DNA from: Pectinophora gossypiella
Lineage: Eukaryota > Arthropoda > Insecta > Lepidoptera > Gelechiidae
DNA length: 64,000 nucleotides
Assembly (NCBI RefSeq): GCF_024362695.1
Contig: NC_065421.1
Coordinates: forward strand, 10,788,598 to 10,852,597
Direction: 5' to 3'
A model generated the notes under the pieces. It was not told the origin of the DNA. It searched no databases and saw only the letters and a list, made by a program, of their open reading frames with translations. Positions within the stretch are counted from its first letter, which is position 1. Each line of letters begins with the position of its first letter. The position numbers and the translations under genes are program-made. Below are positions 31,386 through 42,854 of the stretch, in pieces.

Positions 31386-31986
31386 TAATTTATTAATTCA
31401 TATTTCTTTGTTTGATTATAACTTTAGAATACTGTCTTTTCATGCAATGGGCTTATTATCTATCAGGTGTGGTGCATACAGAAAATGACTGCATATTGTC
31501 TTATGATTAATGTTCTGCCCGCTCAAATTGCAAAAAAAATAATAATAGTGTGTGTGTAAAAGTGTAGTACAGGGGTTCTCAAAACTTTAGAACAGAAAAC
31601 CACTTACACAGCCCAGCTTTTACATATCAAATGATTACTAATCCAAAGGGCCATGTGATGAATGAAAATAAGTTTGGTATTATGTCCATCAGACAATAAT
31701 GTAGTTAAAACCTAGTGTTTTCCACAGAACCCACTGTAGTAATCTACACCAGTGACATCATTCACTAACACTTTACTAACTAGAAAACTAGAAAATTCAC
31801 ACATTACAAAAGTGTATAAAAATATGAGTTGATTAATTGTTGTTAATATAAATGAAGCCAACTTAGCTGATCACCAATTTATTCCAAATCATTACTTTGT
31901 ACTTGATCATTTAAACACAATTCAACAAAATTACATTTCTAGTTTTAGGTAGCAACTGCAACATAGGCACTTATATTTGAGGTATT
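31386..31986. other. Convergent 3' spacer between EPRS and the XRCC4-like gene
   Basis: No repeat or gene recognised. A minus-strand AATAAA lies near 31880, suitable for the XRCC4-like transcript. Confidence 0.4.
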
Positions 31987-32667
31987 TCAGTCCAATTCAT
32001 TGTCTTGAGTGCAAGATTGTAGCTCTTGCAGGTTTTGTTCCAATAATTGAATCCTTCTCTTTTTTGTATTCAACAACTGGACAAATTTTCCATAAACTGA
32101 CATTTCTAGGGATGTCTTCATGTTCATAAATTTCTCCAGTTCAGTCCTGCTCTGCTGCAGTTCTGTACTCAACATGTGAATATTCATATCATAGGCTTGA
32201 AGTTGTAGTTTGAGATCTTTGTTTTCTTGTAGTAGTATGTCTATGAGTGAATCTTTATTTTCCTTCGACTGGTCCTGGTGCACGGGGACGGAACCGTGAA
32301 CCAGTAGAACCTCTCCATCAAACTTTTTCTTCCAACTAAAAGTCGCCGATGTCGGATTATCGGGAAGAGGTACAAAATCGTATACAAACATTTTATTGCT
32401 CTGCGAAAGACAATCCTTAACACTTTCCCGATATTGTTCTACAGTTTCATCGACTTCATTCCTAAAAATCTCCGCGAATTCATTGGAAAATCTCCCGGTC
32501 CAGCAGTAATTTCCATCATACAATTTTATGTGAAATAAGTCGTGTTCGTTTTCTTTCCAGTCAAACTTACCATAATAAAATTTCCCTCTGATGTTGTATT
32601 TGGCGATACATATATTATTGTCCATTTTCATTAAAAATTTAGTGGTTTTAGGAGATTTTTTCGACAT
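31987..32667 (-). CDS. XRCC4-like non-homologous end-joining factor, paralogue 1
   Basis: 226 residues in a single exon. The N-terminal half fits the XRCC4 head domain: beta-rich, with CWTGRFSNE at about residues 56-64, CLSQSNKMFVYDF around 86-98 and FSWKKKFDGEVLLVHGSVPV around 110-129. Residues 140-220 form a predicted coiled coil that contains the characteristic YGKFVQLLNTKKRRI segment, comparable to the ligase IV-binding stalk of XRCC4. In the known family, XRCC4 homodimers bind DNA ligase IV and XLF at double-strand breaks. The acidic C-terminal tail of vertebrate XRCC4 is absent, as is common for short insect versions. The ATG at 32667 is first; a second Met at residue 15 is possible. 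A diverged paralogue lies 1.9 kb upstream on the same strand. Confidence 0.8.
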   Translation of the reverse strand: MSKKSPKTTKFLMKMDNNICIAKYNIRGKFYYGKFDWKENEHDLFHIKLYDGNYCWTGRFSNEFAEIFRNEVDETVEQYRESVKDCLSQSNKMFVYDFVPLPDNPTSATFSWKKKFDGEVLLVHGSVPVHQDQSKENKDSLIDILLQENKDLKLQLQAYDMNIHMLSTELQQSRTELEKFMNMKTSLEMSVYGKFVQLLNTKKRRIQLLEQNLQELQSCTQDNELD

Positions 32668-32784
32668 TATTTTGTCATTTTATTGCAACTTGAGTTTGTT
32701 TTGTTTTGTGATGCTGTCATTGTGACAGCAGCCGTATCGTTCTGAAACAAGAAGTAACTTAGAACATAACAAGACTTTTAGTTT

Positions 32785-33230
32785 ATGCGGACTTTTGAGT
32801 TAATTCGTTTGGGGTTCGGAGTAGGAGTCTACTCCGAGGGTGGGGGCTTAGGTTTCATCATCATCATCTTTCATCATTTCATCAATCATCAAGAAAAAAA
32901 ATACGTAAGACATGGCTGTATGGGCATAGTTCCCTTTGCCTTACCCTTCGGGGAAAACCAAAACAAAAAAAAAAAAAAAATAACAAGACTTTTAGTTTTT
33001 TTGCTTGAGTGTTGCTCTAGGCTTCGGGCCTTTGGGCTTTTTGGCGGGATCGTGAACGACATGGTTGTGGTTGGTTAGTGATCTGATTCTGATAAAGTTA
33101 CTCGGGAAACATTCGAATATTCAATAAACAAAGTGTACCGCTGTGTACCTATCGATTTTCGCTTCGTGCCAAGAAGCTGCGAAATAACCAAACAACAAAT
33201 AACTCTGAGGGTAGGGCTTTGTCATCCATT
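32785..33230 (-). repeat. Repeat G, reversed copy
   Basis: Contains ctccgagggtgggggcttag and gccttacccttcggggaaaa, with an A-run at 32966-32981. It sits between the two XRCC4-like genes. Confidence 0.65.
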
Positions 33231-34550
33231 ATCGTTTCATTTATCATCATCAGGAAAAATAAAAGTAGTTCTTGCTCTATATTTGGACCAGATACGTAAA
33301 TAATTATGTTGCTACCTATATTGCTTCGATCAGAATAGTAATGGGCGGAAAATGTGTTTGTGTACCTCTGTGATATAATTTAACTAGGGTCATCATTTAT
33401 ACCCAAAAGCAAAGATATAAGATGCAATAGAAGTTAAACGAAGGCAGCCCACAGTACCGTACCGTAAGGCTGTACAGCGCCATCTATGTTTTGAGGAATA
33501 CAGGGTGTAACGGAACGGGGGTATCAACCCGAAGTGTGCCTACTCTGTCACTATCTACAAATCACATGCGAGAGTATTGGCCGCCTAAATTCATATTTGC
33601 ATTAGTTATGAGCAATTGAATTCCAGGTCTTCATGTAATAAATTCAAATTTGCACAACACTACGTAGCAATCAGCTGTTCAAGGTATTTAACTTTTGAGT
33701 GAACGGCTACCACCTCTTTTATTTATGCCTGCCCTAGTAAAGGATAAACGTGCCAGTGATGGCCATATTAATCAATATTTTTTAAATTGTTTTGTTTCAT
33801 CCTTGTAAGGCCAAGATTTCCAGACACAATAGTTAAAAAGCAATGGGCTTTGGTCCCGGTTACTGCTTACTGATGTAATAAGTAGTCGTTACATGAGCCA
33901 TGTCAGGGGCATTTGGCGGCTCAATAATAACCCTCGCACCAGGATTGACGAGGTTGGTTATCCACCTCACAACCAATAGGATAGAACAAGATGTGAACAT
34001 GCATAAATCACGGCCTGGAAAGCCTGGAAATATAATAAATAATATAATAAATATAATAAATATAAAATAAAATAATAAATATACATAGCCTGGAAAGTCC
34101 CTCATAAGTAAACGAATACTGGGGATCGAACCGGCAATAGGTACCTCTACTTGAAACGCAAGCCGGAAAACCACACGACCTTAGTGAGATATAATATTAT
34201 GTACGTTTTAGATACCTAGGTAAATAAATAATTGAATTGTAAATATTTCTTGTGCAAATAATGTGCTTAATTATTTATTGTTCGTTTGAATAAAATATAC
34301 AATATTTGTTGCATAACACGACCTTCAATTACAGAAAAGTTCATAAATCGAATCATAATTTAATTTTTGGTGTTCTATAATTCATCACGTTCCTACTTAA
34401 TTACTCTATTTATGTTAGACTTCACATAATTTGAGTTTTTTGGTTTACACTCGAATTTCATACAAAGTAAGTAAATAGACGTTTGAAACCAAAAAACTAT
34501 TGAAGTACTTTTACTAATTACAAAATGCGGCCGCTATAGAATTACCCCAC
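33231..34550. repeat. Repeat-rich spacer between the XRCC4-like genes
   Basis: Bases 33300-33490 match the dispersed repeat with gcgccatctatg. Bases 33845-34010 are a plus-strand SINE A tail (ggtcccggttactgcttactg, ttggcggctcaataataacc). Bases 34100-34175 contain a tRNA-like gatcgaaccggc piece. Bases 34180-34550 are AT-rich; the first part of the downstream gene's 3'UTR must lie here. Confidence 0.5.
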
Positions 34551-35195
34551 TTATTGCAGGATCACCTCACCCCTCGTCGGCGACTTTTCGCTTTTTATGC
34601 TTTTTTCGCCTTTTAGTTTCGAATTAAGTTTATCATTTACGTTTTCTAACTTATTTTTCTTTGTATTTACTAAGTTAAGAAATTTTTCACAAAGTGACTT
34701 TTCCATCTCTATTTTCAAATTCAAGAATTCCTCCGTATCTTTTAGACATTGTTGAAAGTCCGTTTTGATCGTATGGTACTTGGAGTGGTAATCTTTGACT
34801 TTGTCTTTTAAGTTTTTATTTATTGCCAGTAGTACTTCAACTAAATTTGGGTGTTTTTCTGTAGGAGTAGTTTCTACTGGTAAAAATCCTTCTAAGATGA
34901 GTGAATCGTTCATTCTTCGTTTCCAATAGAAGAAACCACTTTTCATCTCGTATACATAGTCTTCGTTGTACTGTGATAAACAGCGACGGACTTTGTCAAA
35001 GTATTCTTCTCCGCTCAAGTGCAAGTTCTTACTAAACCCATACATACGGTTTTTGGAGAACCTGCCTTTCCAGAGTTTGCCGTCGCTTGTGTACAAATAC
35101 ATTTCAAATGCATTCAATTTCCATTCGATAAGGAGGTAGCTGCGTTCATCGTCAACGTATAATTTAGTAATAGTAAGAGCTTCACATAAATCCAT
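34551..35195 (-). CDS. XRCC4-like non-homologous end-joining factor, paralogue 2
   Basis: 214 residues in a single exon, with no stop or frameshift. The head domain shows KLWKGRFSKN (about 39-48), RCLSQYNEDYVYEM (90-103) and FFYWKRRMNDSLILEGFLPV (107-126). The stalk has EKFLNLVNTKKNKLENVNDKL near 172-192, matching the XRCC4 coiled coil, and a Lys/Ser-rich C-terminus that could carry a nuclear signal. It is clearly related to the gene at 31987-32667, sharing W-GRFS, CLSQ, FxWK and the stalk motif, but only about a third of aligned head-domain residues look identical. The pair is an old duplication. Whether it is a second XRCC4, a specialised partner or a ligase IV-binding competitor cannot be told from sequence. 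Confidence 0.78.
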   Translation of the reverse strand: MDLCEALTITKLYVDDERSYLLIEWKLNAFEMYLYTSDGKLWKGRFSKNRMYGFSKNLHLSGEEYFDKVRRCLSQYNEDYVYEMKSGFFYWKRRMNDSLILEGFLPVETTPTEKHPNLVEVLLAINKNLKDKVKDYHSKYHTIKTDFQQCLKDTEEFLNLKIEMEKSLCEKFLNLVNTKKNKLENVNDKLNSKLKGEKSIKSEKSPTRGEVILQ

Positions 35196-35446
35196 GTCTT
35201 GGCGACAATTTTCAAGTTATATGAGTTCATTGGTCAGATATATTTTTTAATTTTCTCCATAATGTTGTAAAGATTACAAATAATTTGAATTTGCCATTAC
35301 AAATTTTGAATAACAAAATCTTGAATAACAATTGAGACGTTACGTCAAAGTTACTTTAAGCCGCCATGATTTCATTAGAATCTCAAAAGAAAGTAAATGT
35401 ATCCTAGTTTATGGACAATTATAAAAAATAAACAAGGATATACTTA

Positions 35447-35674
35447 GGGTGTTAGTGACATTGTGACGAATACTCAGGGGGATGATTCAGACCATGATTC
35501 TGAGTTGATATCAAGTGGAAATTCCTGTCGGAAAATGCATGAAAATTTTAAGTGTTTTTTTAAAATTATTTTCCGTTCCATACTCTTGCGATGCAAAATT
35601 CCACTTGATATCAACTCAGAAATATGACCTGAATCATTCCTGAAAGTTTTCGTTACGATGTCACTAACAGCCTG
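35447..35674. mobile_element. Palindromic MITE N, full length with target duplication
   Basis: Starts GGGTGTTAGTGACATTGTGA and ends GTCACTAACAGCCTG. The arms are inverted over almost the whole 228 bp. The 8-bp direct repeat TATACTTA flanks it at 35439-35446 and 35675-35682. Confidence 0.85.
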
Positions 35675-36029
35675 TATACTTATATTCAAAAATTGTGTCA
35701 TACTTATACTAAACTATAAATAAGTAACTAAAAAGAAATGTCTAATACTTATGAAGGTGACTCCATGCATCCAAGAAGAGTTTACCGTTGGAGTCTGTTT
35801 GCAGATGATCTCCTTGCTTTCGATTTGATATGGCCGAAAGAAGGTATTAACACAGCATCACGCTTGTATCCCCGACGGGGTAGGCAGAGGTGTATAGCCA
35901 CACCCCCTCCTCGTCAATAAACGGGCACAAGTGCTCGAAACTACGTGATATTAGTTACTAATGATCCAAACATGAATTCAAACTCGTAGTGGTTTAGAGC
36001 CCCATCTAGGATTCGAATACTTGACACTA

Positions 36030-36352
36030 CAATGGTGCTAATTCCTGTAAATACCATCTAATTTTATTTTAAGTTATATCTGTCATTTTCTTATCCGCCG
36101 AAAAGGAAAGGGACGGGTAATCGACAAGCATAAAATTTATGGAACACACGTCAATTTTAAGCACAAATCTAAACCAACCGTCTAAAAATTTTACATCAGT
36201 CAATAATCCGACACGTTCATTTACTCATTCTTCCTAAAATTAAGAGCTGTGAATCATCCGTCCCTTTCCTTTTCGACGGATATGAAAATGACAGATATAA
36301 CTTAAAATAAAATTAGACGGTGTCTCCAGGAATCGGGGCCATTAAGTTATGA
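36030..36352. mobile_element. MITE O with about 80-bp inverted ends
   Basis: Left arm ggtgctaattcctgtaaata ... cgaaaaggaaagggacgg and right arm ccgtccctttccttttcgac ... gaatcggggcc are inverted copies. A near-identical copy lies at 56291-56606 in the last intron visible of the secreted gene cluster. No coding content. Confidence 0.8.
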
Positions 36353-36504
36353 GAGTCAAAATGGCGGATGTGACGTCATTCATCTCCCTAGCATTATTCC
36401 GTTTTTTTACAGCTTTAGGACAGTATCATTTAACGAACTTGGATATTAAACACTTTTTGTCAAACCTACTTACTTTCTGACTCCTTTTCAAAAATGGTAC
36501 CTAC

Positions 36505-36760
36505 TTTCCTCTCTGATGAAATATATCATTATCTCCCTAGCGTTATCCCGTTTTTCACGGAGTCCGCTTACCTAACCTGAAGATTTGACAGGTCCGGTTT
36601 TTTACAGAAACGACTGCCTGTCTGACCTACTAACCCGCGAAGGGAAAACCAGCCCAATATAGGTTAGGGCGCATACCTTCGAAAATGCGTTGCTCGGGAA
36701 TGTGGGTTTCCTCACGATGTTTAAATTTCCTTTACCGCTGAGCACGTGTTAACCAAAAAA
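36505..36760 (-). mobile_element. SINE D, minus strand
   Basis: Contains ctccctagcgttatcccgtt, cctgaagatttgacaggtcc and gtgggtttcctcacgatgtt. The following 36760-37100 is also present at 45490-46100, so it belongs to a duplicated block rather than to the SINE. Confidence 0.7.
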
Positions 36761-38080
36761 AAAAGTAAATATGACGGACTTTGGACTCCGATCCGCGGAG
36801 GTCCGTGTTGCTCTATGACTTTTGATGATGGGGTGATAACCTACCATTACTATCATCATTATTACCATTTGATGAGGATTATAATTTGCATAAAGCAAAT
36901 TAATTTGCTATTTATCTATTGCAAATTTGACCTAAGACGGGGCGGTTAAAAAGGCTACACAAAGGCAATTCGTCTAAAAAAGCAATATTGCTATTTGACA
37001 TTTGTTTGAATTGCGCACATACATTTATATGCGCAAATTTCAAATTGCAATATTGCTTTTTTACATAAATTGCTTCGATGTGGCCATTTTAAGCCCCCTG
37101 CTTGTGATTTCAGAAATAAATGAATTTTGTTATTTTATTTTATTCTTGAGACCGCAGTGATGAATTAATTAATAGTCCATACATACATACATAAACAGCC
37201 TATATACGTCCCACTGCTCGGCACAGGCCTCCCCTCAATCAACCGGAGGGGGTATGGAGCATACTCCACCACGCTGCTAATAGTCCATATTTTCGCTACA
37301 TTAACTATCAGAGACATTGAAAACGTGTATATAGCATAACATACCATCACGCCTGTATACTCGAAGGGGTAGGCAGAGGTCTTCTTCTTGTCGTGTGGGT
37401 AGTGTGGGTGATGCGGTTGGTAATCCACCTCATCCTCCTCCACATTACATCAGTGAATAGTAACCGGGACCAACAGCTTAACGTGCCTTCCGAAGCACGG
37501 ATCATCCTACAGTCGGACAATCAGGTGATCAGCCTGTAATATCCTGATCAAATATTTTTTTTGACGTGACTTATTGTAGATTTGGCGCAGATGGCATTAA
37601 CTACTTGGCCGGACAAATGGGGAGCGCTGAAGGCTTACACCCGGAACAACGTTTAAGACAGGCCCAGTTGAGCGCGAACCTCGTCTGAGAGGAAAAATAT
37701 TTGAAATAATTAATCGACCCTAGTGGTTACTGTGGCGTCCTCTAATAATAAATACCTTCTTTCTTTCTTTTTGGGGGAAAAATGGTCAACCACGCCGGCG
37801 GGATTCGTATGGGGTCCAAGACCAAACAAAGGTGAAGGCAAAGGTGTATAGTATGCGTACGCACTCGTCTCCAGGTACATTTTTGCACTCAGCCTAATAA
37901 TGCGTTGTTATCTGGCAAACAAGCCTTATTGTCTTGCAAATTCCTGTTTTTATTTAGACAGTCTTGCACAAAACGATGACTGACATAAAATTAATAAATT
38001 ACAATACAATATACATAATATTTTTATTAATGCGGAAACGTCACGACACTTGTGCCAACAACCGGGGCTTATTAGAGTCA
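36761..38080. repeat. Spacer upstream of secreted gene copy 1; duplicated upstream of copy 2
   Basis: Stretches such as tttgatgatggggtgataacc, gcaatattgctatttgacat and cgatgactgacataaaatta occur here and again at 45570-46560. Within it are family C tail (37180-37280), SINE A pieces (37440-37555) and the gggtcgatta-type repeat (37560-37740). Confidence 0.65.
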
Positions 38081-38087
38081 TATAAAA
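38081..38087 (+). promoter_or_regulatory. TATA box of secreted gene copy 1
   Basis: TATAAAA 49 bases upstream of the ATG, in cggggcttattagagtca TATAAAA gatggcggg. The same promoter word is present in copy 2 at 46574. Confidence 0.8.
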
Positions 38088-38129
38088 GATGGCGGGAAAC
38101 ATAGCAAAGGCAGAGTAACATCTAGCACC

Positions 38130-40850
38130 ATGAAGCAAGCACTGTTGATCCTCCTGGCCACCGTCGCCGGCACATATGGTGAGCTTTCAATACCTGCTCT
38201 TCTACTTTATGCACTGACCAATGTCCGGGTAAGAGCCCTCAGCACTCCCCATTTGCCAAGTATAGATAATGCCATTTGCGGCAAATTTACAATAAGTCAT
38301 GTCATAAAAATAAAATAAAAGAGGCTACGTCCTGTAATTTATCCCCCCCCCCCCATGCTCATCCCCTTTCTCCGTGAGCTATGGTCCGCGGATGTCCGTG
38401 TTGCTCTATGGCTATTAAAAATATTACCTAAATAAAACTATTTATTAACTAATGTTTTTTTTTTCATTTTTCAGCATCGGCGAGTCTGAAAGGTAAGAGG
38501 TTTCACGTCGATTTTTTTCCAATATCAACTAAAATGAATACGCACTGTTTGCACGCACTGCATAGCGCATGACGTCAGCAAGCGGGGCGCAGGAGCAAGC
38601 GCTCTATCGTTTGGGTTGTGAGGTGGAGTACCAACCTCATCGATCCTGGTGTCAGGGTCACTATTGAACCGCCAAGGACCCCTGACATGGCTCATGTAAC
38701 GACTACTTACTTACGCCAGTAAGTAGTTACCGGGACCAACGGCTTAATGTGCCTTCCGAAGCACGGATCATCTTACTGTCAGATAATCAAGTGATCGGCC
38801 TGTAATGTCCTAACCAAACTAGGGACCACAAAGTCATTTTTTGTGATATGTACCCACCGAAAATCGAACTCGGGACCTACGCTGAACCACTGGACCACGG
38901 AGGTCGGAGCAAGCGCTGTTTCATTATTAAATACCTTCCAACTCCTCAGGAACTAATATTGTTATTTATTCGAATAGGCTAGTTTCCATCTCAATAAGGT
39001 AAACCAATAGAGGCGCAATACTCTTACTTCACAATGTTATTTCGATAGTTCCCTACTGACGAGTACACCAACAACATATTATACGTAATTATCAATGTTC
39101 TACTATGTTACTAAACGTCAAAACACGAAATCAATATGGAACTTGTTTGAAAAAGCACACTGTGACGTCATAGATAAAATATCGGACTTATTCATAAGTT
39201 AAATAGAAAAAAGAAAATATTTTTCGGCAGTTTATATCTGTCTTTATTTAGTACTTTTATCAGAATTTCATAATTTATACTTAATCTAGTGCGCTTCGGT
39301 GCGCCGTTGACGAAGCGCTTCATCAAGATGCCTCTGACGGTGACTGAGGCCAGTCAGACCTTCAATTGGACGGAGACCCCGCGCCCAGAGAACAGTCTGC
39401 TGCCCTCGCTCATCCTGTACTGCCACGAGTCCAGGAAGTCATGCGTGCTCTTTGACGACACCGGCTACATCGCCGGCTACCAGACAGCTGTGAGTAACAT
39501 GCTACAACTGCCTATTGTACAATCACTTGCTTCCTTAAAGTACTTAACCACTGATCGAGTCTTCCCGGTCAAGTGGCGAATGCCATCCGAGTCCGAAGCA
39601 AAACTACAATAAGTTATGTCAAAACAAACATTATGGTATCGAGAAAATTGCTTATGTACTTATATCAATCACCACCTTAACAATTGGAAAGTAATTAAGT
39701 AAGTGATGAGATGATGCAAAAAAAATAATATCTCACAATGTTATTTCGATAGTTCCCTACTGACGAGTACACCAACAACATCTACGACTGGGAAGTGCAA
39801 GGTTTCACCAAGTGGACTCCCTCAGACGACGGCAAAGTTTACTACGCTACTCAGATCTACTTCGTATCAGAAGGTAAATAAGCTAAATAAACATCTATGT
39901 ACTTATAAGGATATACTAATGAAGCACAAGCATTAGGCCGCCGGTCGCACTGTGGACACCCTTTCGTAGGAATTGCAACGTACATAAACGTAAGAAGACA
40001 GGGGAACGATCACAATTTTCTAAATGCTACAAGAGTGCGCACACTGGGTGCAAACTGCGAATTGGTCACCATAGACCTACGATGCAAATTCGTCCGAAAA
40101 CGCTTTCAAAGTGCTGGTCGTCAAAATAGCACTTTGTAATCCACAAACCTTGTATTTCAGAATTCATGGCTAAGAGCAAAGAGGAACGTTACGCAGCTCG
40201 CGTCAGCAACAGCATCCTGCAGCTGGACGGCATCTGGGTGTCAGGCTTCAACGGCAAGCTTATGAAGATCTCTAAGACTTTCGAAGACATCAAGAGCACC
40301 CTCTTCACCAAACAGGCTTGCATTCCTGGCATGGGTAAGTGAAGTGACACCCATCGGATCAGATAACATTCCGATCCGAAGAGATAACCACCTTCAAATG
40401 TTGTTCTAAACAATTGTTTCCCGTCACTTGCCGAATCGTTCTAATAATGTTTAATGTTTCTTGCAGGTCGTCACTACTACTACAACATGTCAGAGAGCCT
40501 GGAGTGCTCAGCGGAGACGATGCTGCCGTGGTTCCCGCTGTTCCACGGGGGCAGGCTGGTGGCAGTTGGACTGGTCACCTACGGCCAGATGCCCGAGCAG
40601 AGCTACGACGTCTTCGAGAGACCGCCCAAGCTAGCTGTCAAGGTACACTACAGCATAAGCTAGTAGGTAGTTTAATTAATGTTTTTACGAAGGCTGTAGA
40701 TATGTAATATTGTTTTTATGTTCGCAGGTCATCGTCCCCAAGGGTCCGCAGTGCTTGTACAATTTAGCAGACAACCCTGGGCTGGTGACGTCACACATCT
40801 ACTTCGATGTCGACTCTCCTTCCCTCAACCTCAACTGCTTGTTTCAATAA
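38130..40850 (+). CDS. Secreted protein of unknown family, tandem copy 1
   Basis: Seven exons: 38130-38178, 38475-38492 (18-nt micro-exon), 39290-39489, 39753-39873, 40161-40334, 40467-40642 and 40728-40850 (TAA). All junctions are GT..AG and phases agree, giving 286 residues. Residues 1-17 (MKQALLILLATVAGTYG) are a clear signal peptide. The mature protein has six cysteines, in YCHESRKSC, KQACIPG, LECSAE, PQCLY and LNC, suggesting three disulfides, and many aromatic residues (HYYYNMSE, PWFPLFHGG). I do not recognise the family. It is probably an extracellular or haemolymph/gland product, which is inference from the signal peptide and the tandem amplification. AATAAA at 40899-40904 follows the stop. 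Confidence 0.85.
38595..38905 (-). mobile_element. SINE A, minus strand, in intron 2 of copy 1
   Basis: Nearly full length, from ttgggttgtgaggtggagta to ccactggaccacggaggtc. It is not present at the same place in copy 2, so it inserted after the duplication or was lost there. Confidence 0.8.
38975..39289 (+). repeat. Repeat H, copy 4, interrupted by an exon-4 fragment
   Basis: Repeat H words aataggctagtttccatct and ctaaacgtcaaaacacgaaa flank a 49-base copy of the start of exon 4 (39029-39077). The end of the repeat (ttcataatttatacttaatctag) supplies the acceptor of exon 3 at 39290. Confidence 0.65.
39029..39077 (+). pseudogene. Displaced duplicate of the exon 4 acceptor and 5' end
   Basis: Forty-nine bases identical to 39734-39782: the intron end ttatttcgatag and the first 25 coding bases of exon 4 (TTCCCTACTGACGAGTAC and on). 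It lies in intron 2, out of order, and breaks off after ACAACAT, so it cannot be a working exon. Confidence 0.85.
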
Positions 40851-42534
40851 CTCTTGATTACAACGACCTTCAGCTACAGTCACCGGAATAAGACAATGAA
40901 TAAAAGATCTTTACAAAGTTATTAGTATGTTTTTTTGTGAATTTCTCCACTTCCGTGAGTTGAATAGAAATTATTCTAAGTACCTATTCTACTCGTACAT
41001 TGACATACAATAAGACGATATATAAGTTGTTTTATATTTATTTTATTAAAAAGGTACACAAACAGATTGCAAACAATACAATGATATAACTCGAACTGGT
41101 TTAGAACTAGTTTACAATCCAAAAAATAGTGTACACCGCATGACAAAATAGTAGAAAGTACAGAACTTAGGATATTAAAGCAATACATATTTAAACCAAT
41201 TAATACATTAAAAACATCACCATAAGGACAAAACGACAATAGCTAAAGAAGCAAGTGAGACCACAATAATCGTTTAAATTTCGTAATATTACTACACATT
41301 ACACTTACACACGTAAGTACACGTATTCTTCTTCTATCGTGTGAGTTGTGAGGTGGATTACCAACCCCATCAACCCCTGTGTCAGGGTTACTAATGAGCC
41401 GCCAAAGGCCCCTAACATGGTTCATGTAACGATTACTAACTTCCATCAGTAAGTAGTAACCGGGACCAACGGCTTAATGTGCCTTCCTAAGCACGGATCA
41501 TCTTACACGTACTTATGGGATAAGTAGTGCGGCTCGATGGGTGGTGATGGAGCCCCGACGTGCTGGCAGAGTAGTATCAGGAGAGTAGGATGAGTAGTAA
41601 TAGCGAAGGAAACAATAAACACCAACAGGAATACACAGTTTATTACTTAGCACTTCACAAACAAGAACTTAACGAAATTTCAAATGATTGACGGTAAGAA
41701 GGAAAGGCCAGTGCAGAGTTTGTACTCTGCTACAGTACAACGATTTATTTTCGTCATTGTTTCCGGTACATTCAGATATTTACCTTTTTTTTTTGACGTG
41801 ACTTATTGTAGATTTGCCGCAGATGGCATTAACTACTTGGCCGGAAGCATTAACTACTTGGCCGGAAAGACATTTACCATGGAACTATAATAAGTAATTA
41901 GCTATAATACACCAATGCCATGGACTAACGCCGAAAGTAAGATGAAATGTAAGAAGTGCGATGATCCGTGCTTCGGAAGGCAGGCCCTTGGTCCGGTTAC
42001 TACTCTCTGATATAAATACGTAGTCCTTACACGAATCATGTCAAGGGCCTTTGGCGGCTCAATAAAAACCCTGACACCAGGGTTGATGAGGTTCCATCCA
42101 CTTCATAACTCAGACGATAGAAGAAGATAAAGTAACGCGATCGATGCTAAACTATCTCCAATAGGCTAGGCTAGGTTTTTACCGACTTCAAAAAAGGAGG
42201 AGGTTCTCTATTCGACCGTACATTTTTCGAATGAGACGATGATTATTATTAAGTATAAGTACAATTAAAACATACCTAGATAAGTTACTGTTAACATAAT
42301 CTTAGATACCCACTCTTTGAAAAAATAATGAGTAACAAATAACCCTATGACAGAACAGGATGCCATGTAAGATATTGCTCCATATTTTTCTCCAGGCGTT
42401 TAACTCGCGGATGCGATTTTCTCCGAAAAAGCACAAAACTAGCAGCAATATTTTGTTGAATACTATTCTAAGTACATGTGTCGACACGCCTACGTTGATA
42501 CTTTTTTGTGGATCAACCGGGCTTGCAATCTAAA
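40851..42534. repeat. Spacer after copy 1: duplicated 3' flank, SINE A pieces
   Basis: Bases 40960-41310 recur after copy 2 at 49640-49990 (gattgcaaacaatac, agtttacaatccaaaaaata). SINE A pieces lie at 41325-41510 (minus) and 41970-42130 (plus). Bases 42178-42240 carry accgacttcaaaaaaggagg, a very common lepidopteran repeat word. No gene. Confidence 0.55.
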
Positions 42535-42850
42535 AAACGGCCTCCGTGGTCCAGTGGTTGAGTGTTCTGCTCACGAACCGGAGGTCCCGGGCTCGAATCC
42601 CGGTGGGGAGAAATGACTTTGTGATCCCTAGTTTGGTTAGGACATTGCAGGCACCTGATTGTCCAGAAGTAAGATGATCCGTGCTTCGGAAGGCACGTTA
42701 AGTCGTTGGTCCCGGTTACTACTTACTGATGTAAGTATGTAGTCGTTACCTGGGTCATGTCAGGGGCCTTTGGCGGCTCAATAATAACCCTGACACCAGG
42801 GTTGATGAGGTTGGTCATCCACCTCACGACCCACACGATAGAAGAAGAGT
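42535..42850 (+). mobile_element. SINE A (tRNA-headed), full length
   Basis: Head cggcctccgtggtccagtgg ... gggctcgaatcccggtgggg contains A- and B-box-like pol III promoter parts. The body ccgtgcttcggaaggcacgt is shared with SINE B, and the tail is cctttggcggctcaataata ... cacacgatagaagaag. Other copies and pieces: 11095-11300, 37440-37555, 38595-38905, 45065-45300, 45625-45775, 46250-46440, 47020-47185, 47835-48095, 52270-52510 and 53353-53680. Confidence 0.88.
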
Positions 42851-42854
42851 CTAA

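Noticed and set aside
32785..33078. Frame giving peptides similar to ones at 19109 and 29736
   Set aside because: The similarity comes from repeat G, which has no consistent full-length frame.
38341..38354. Poly-C run in intron 2 of copy 1
   Set aside because: Simple low-complexity run with no evidence of function.
42537..42610. tRNA-like head (ggtccagtggttgag ... ttcgaatcccggtgggg)
   Set aside because: Present in many copies with the same downstream body; a SINE promoter, not a functional tRNA.
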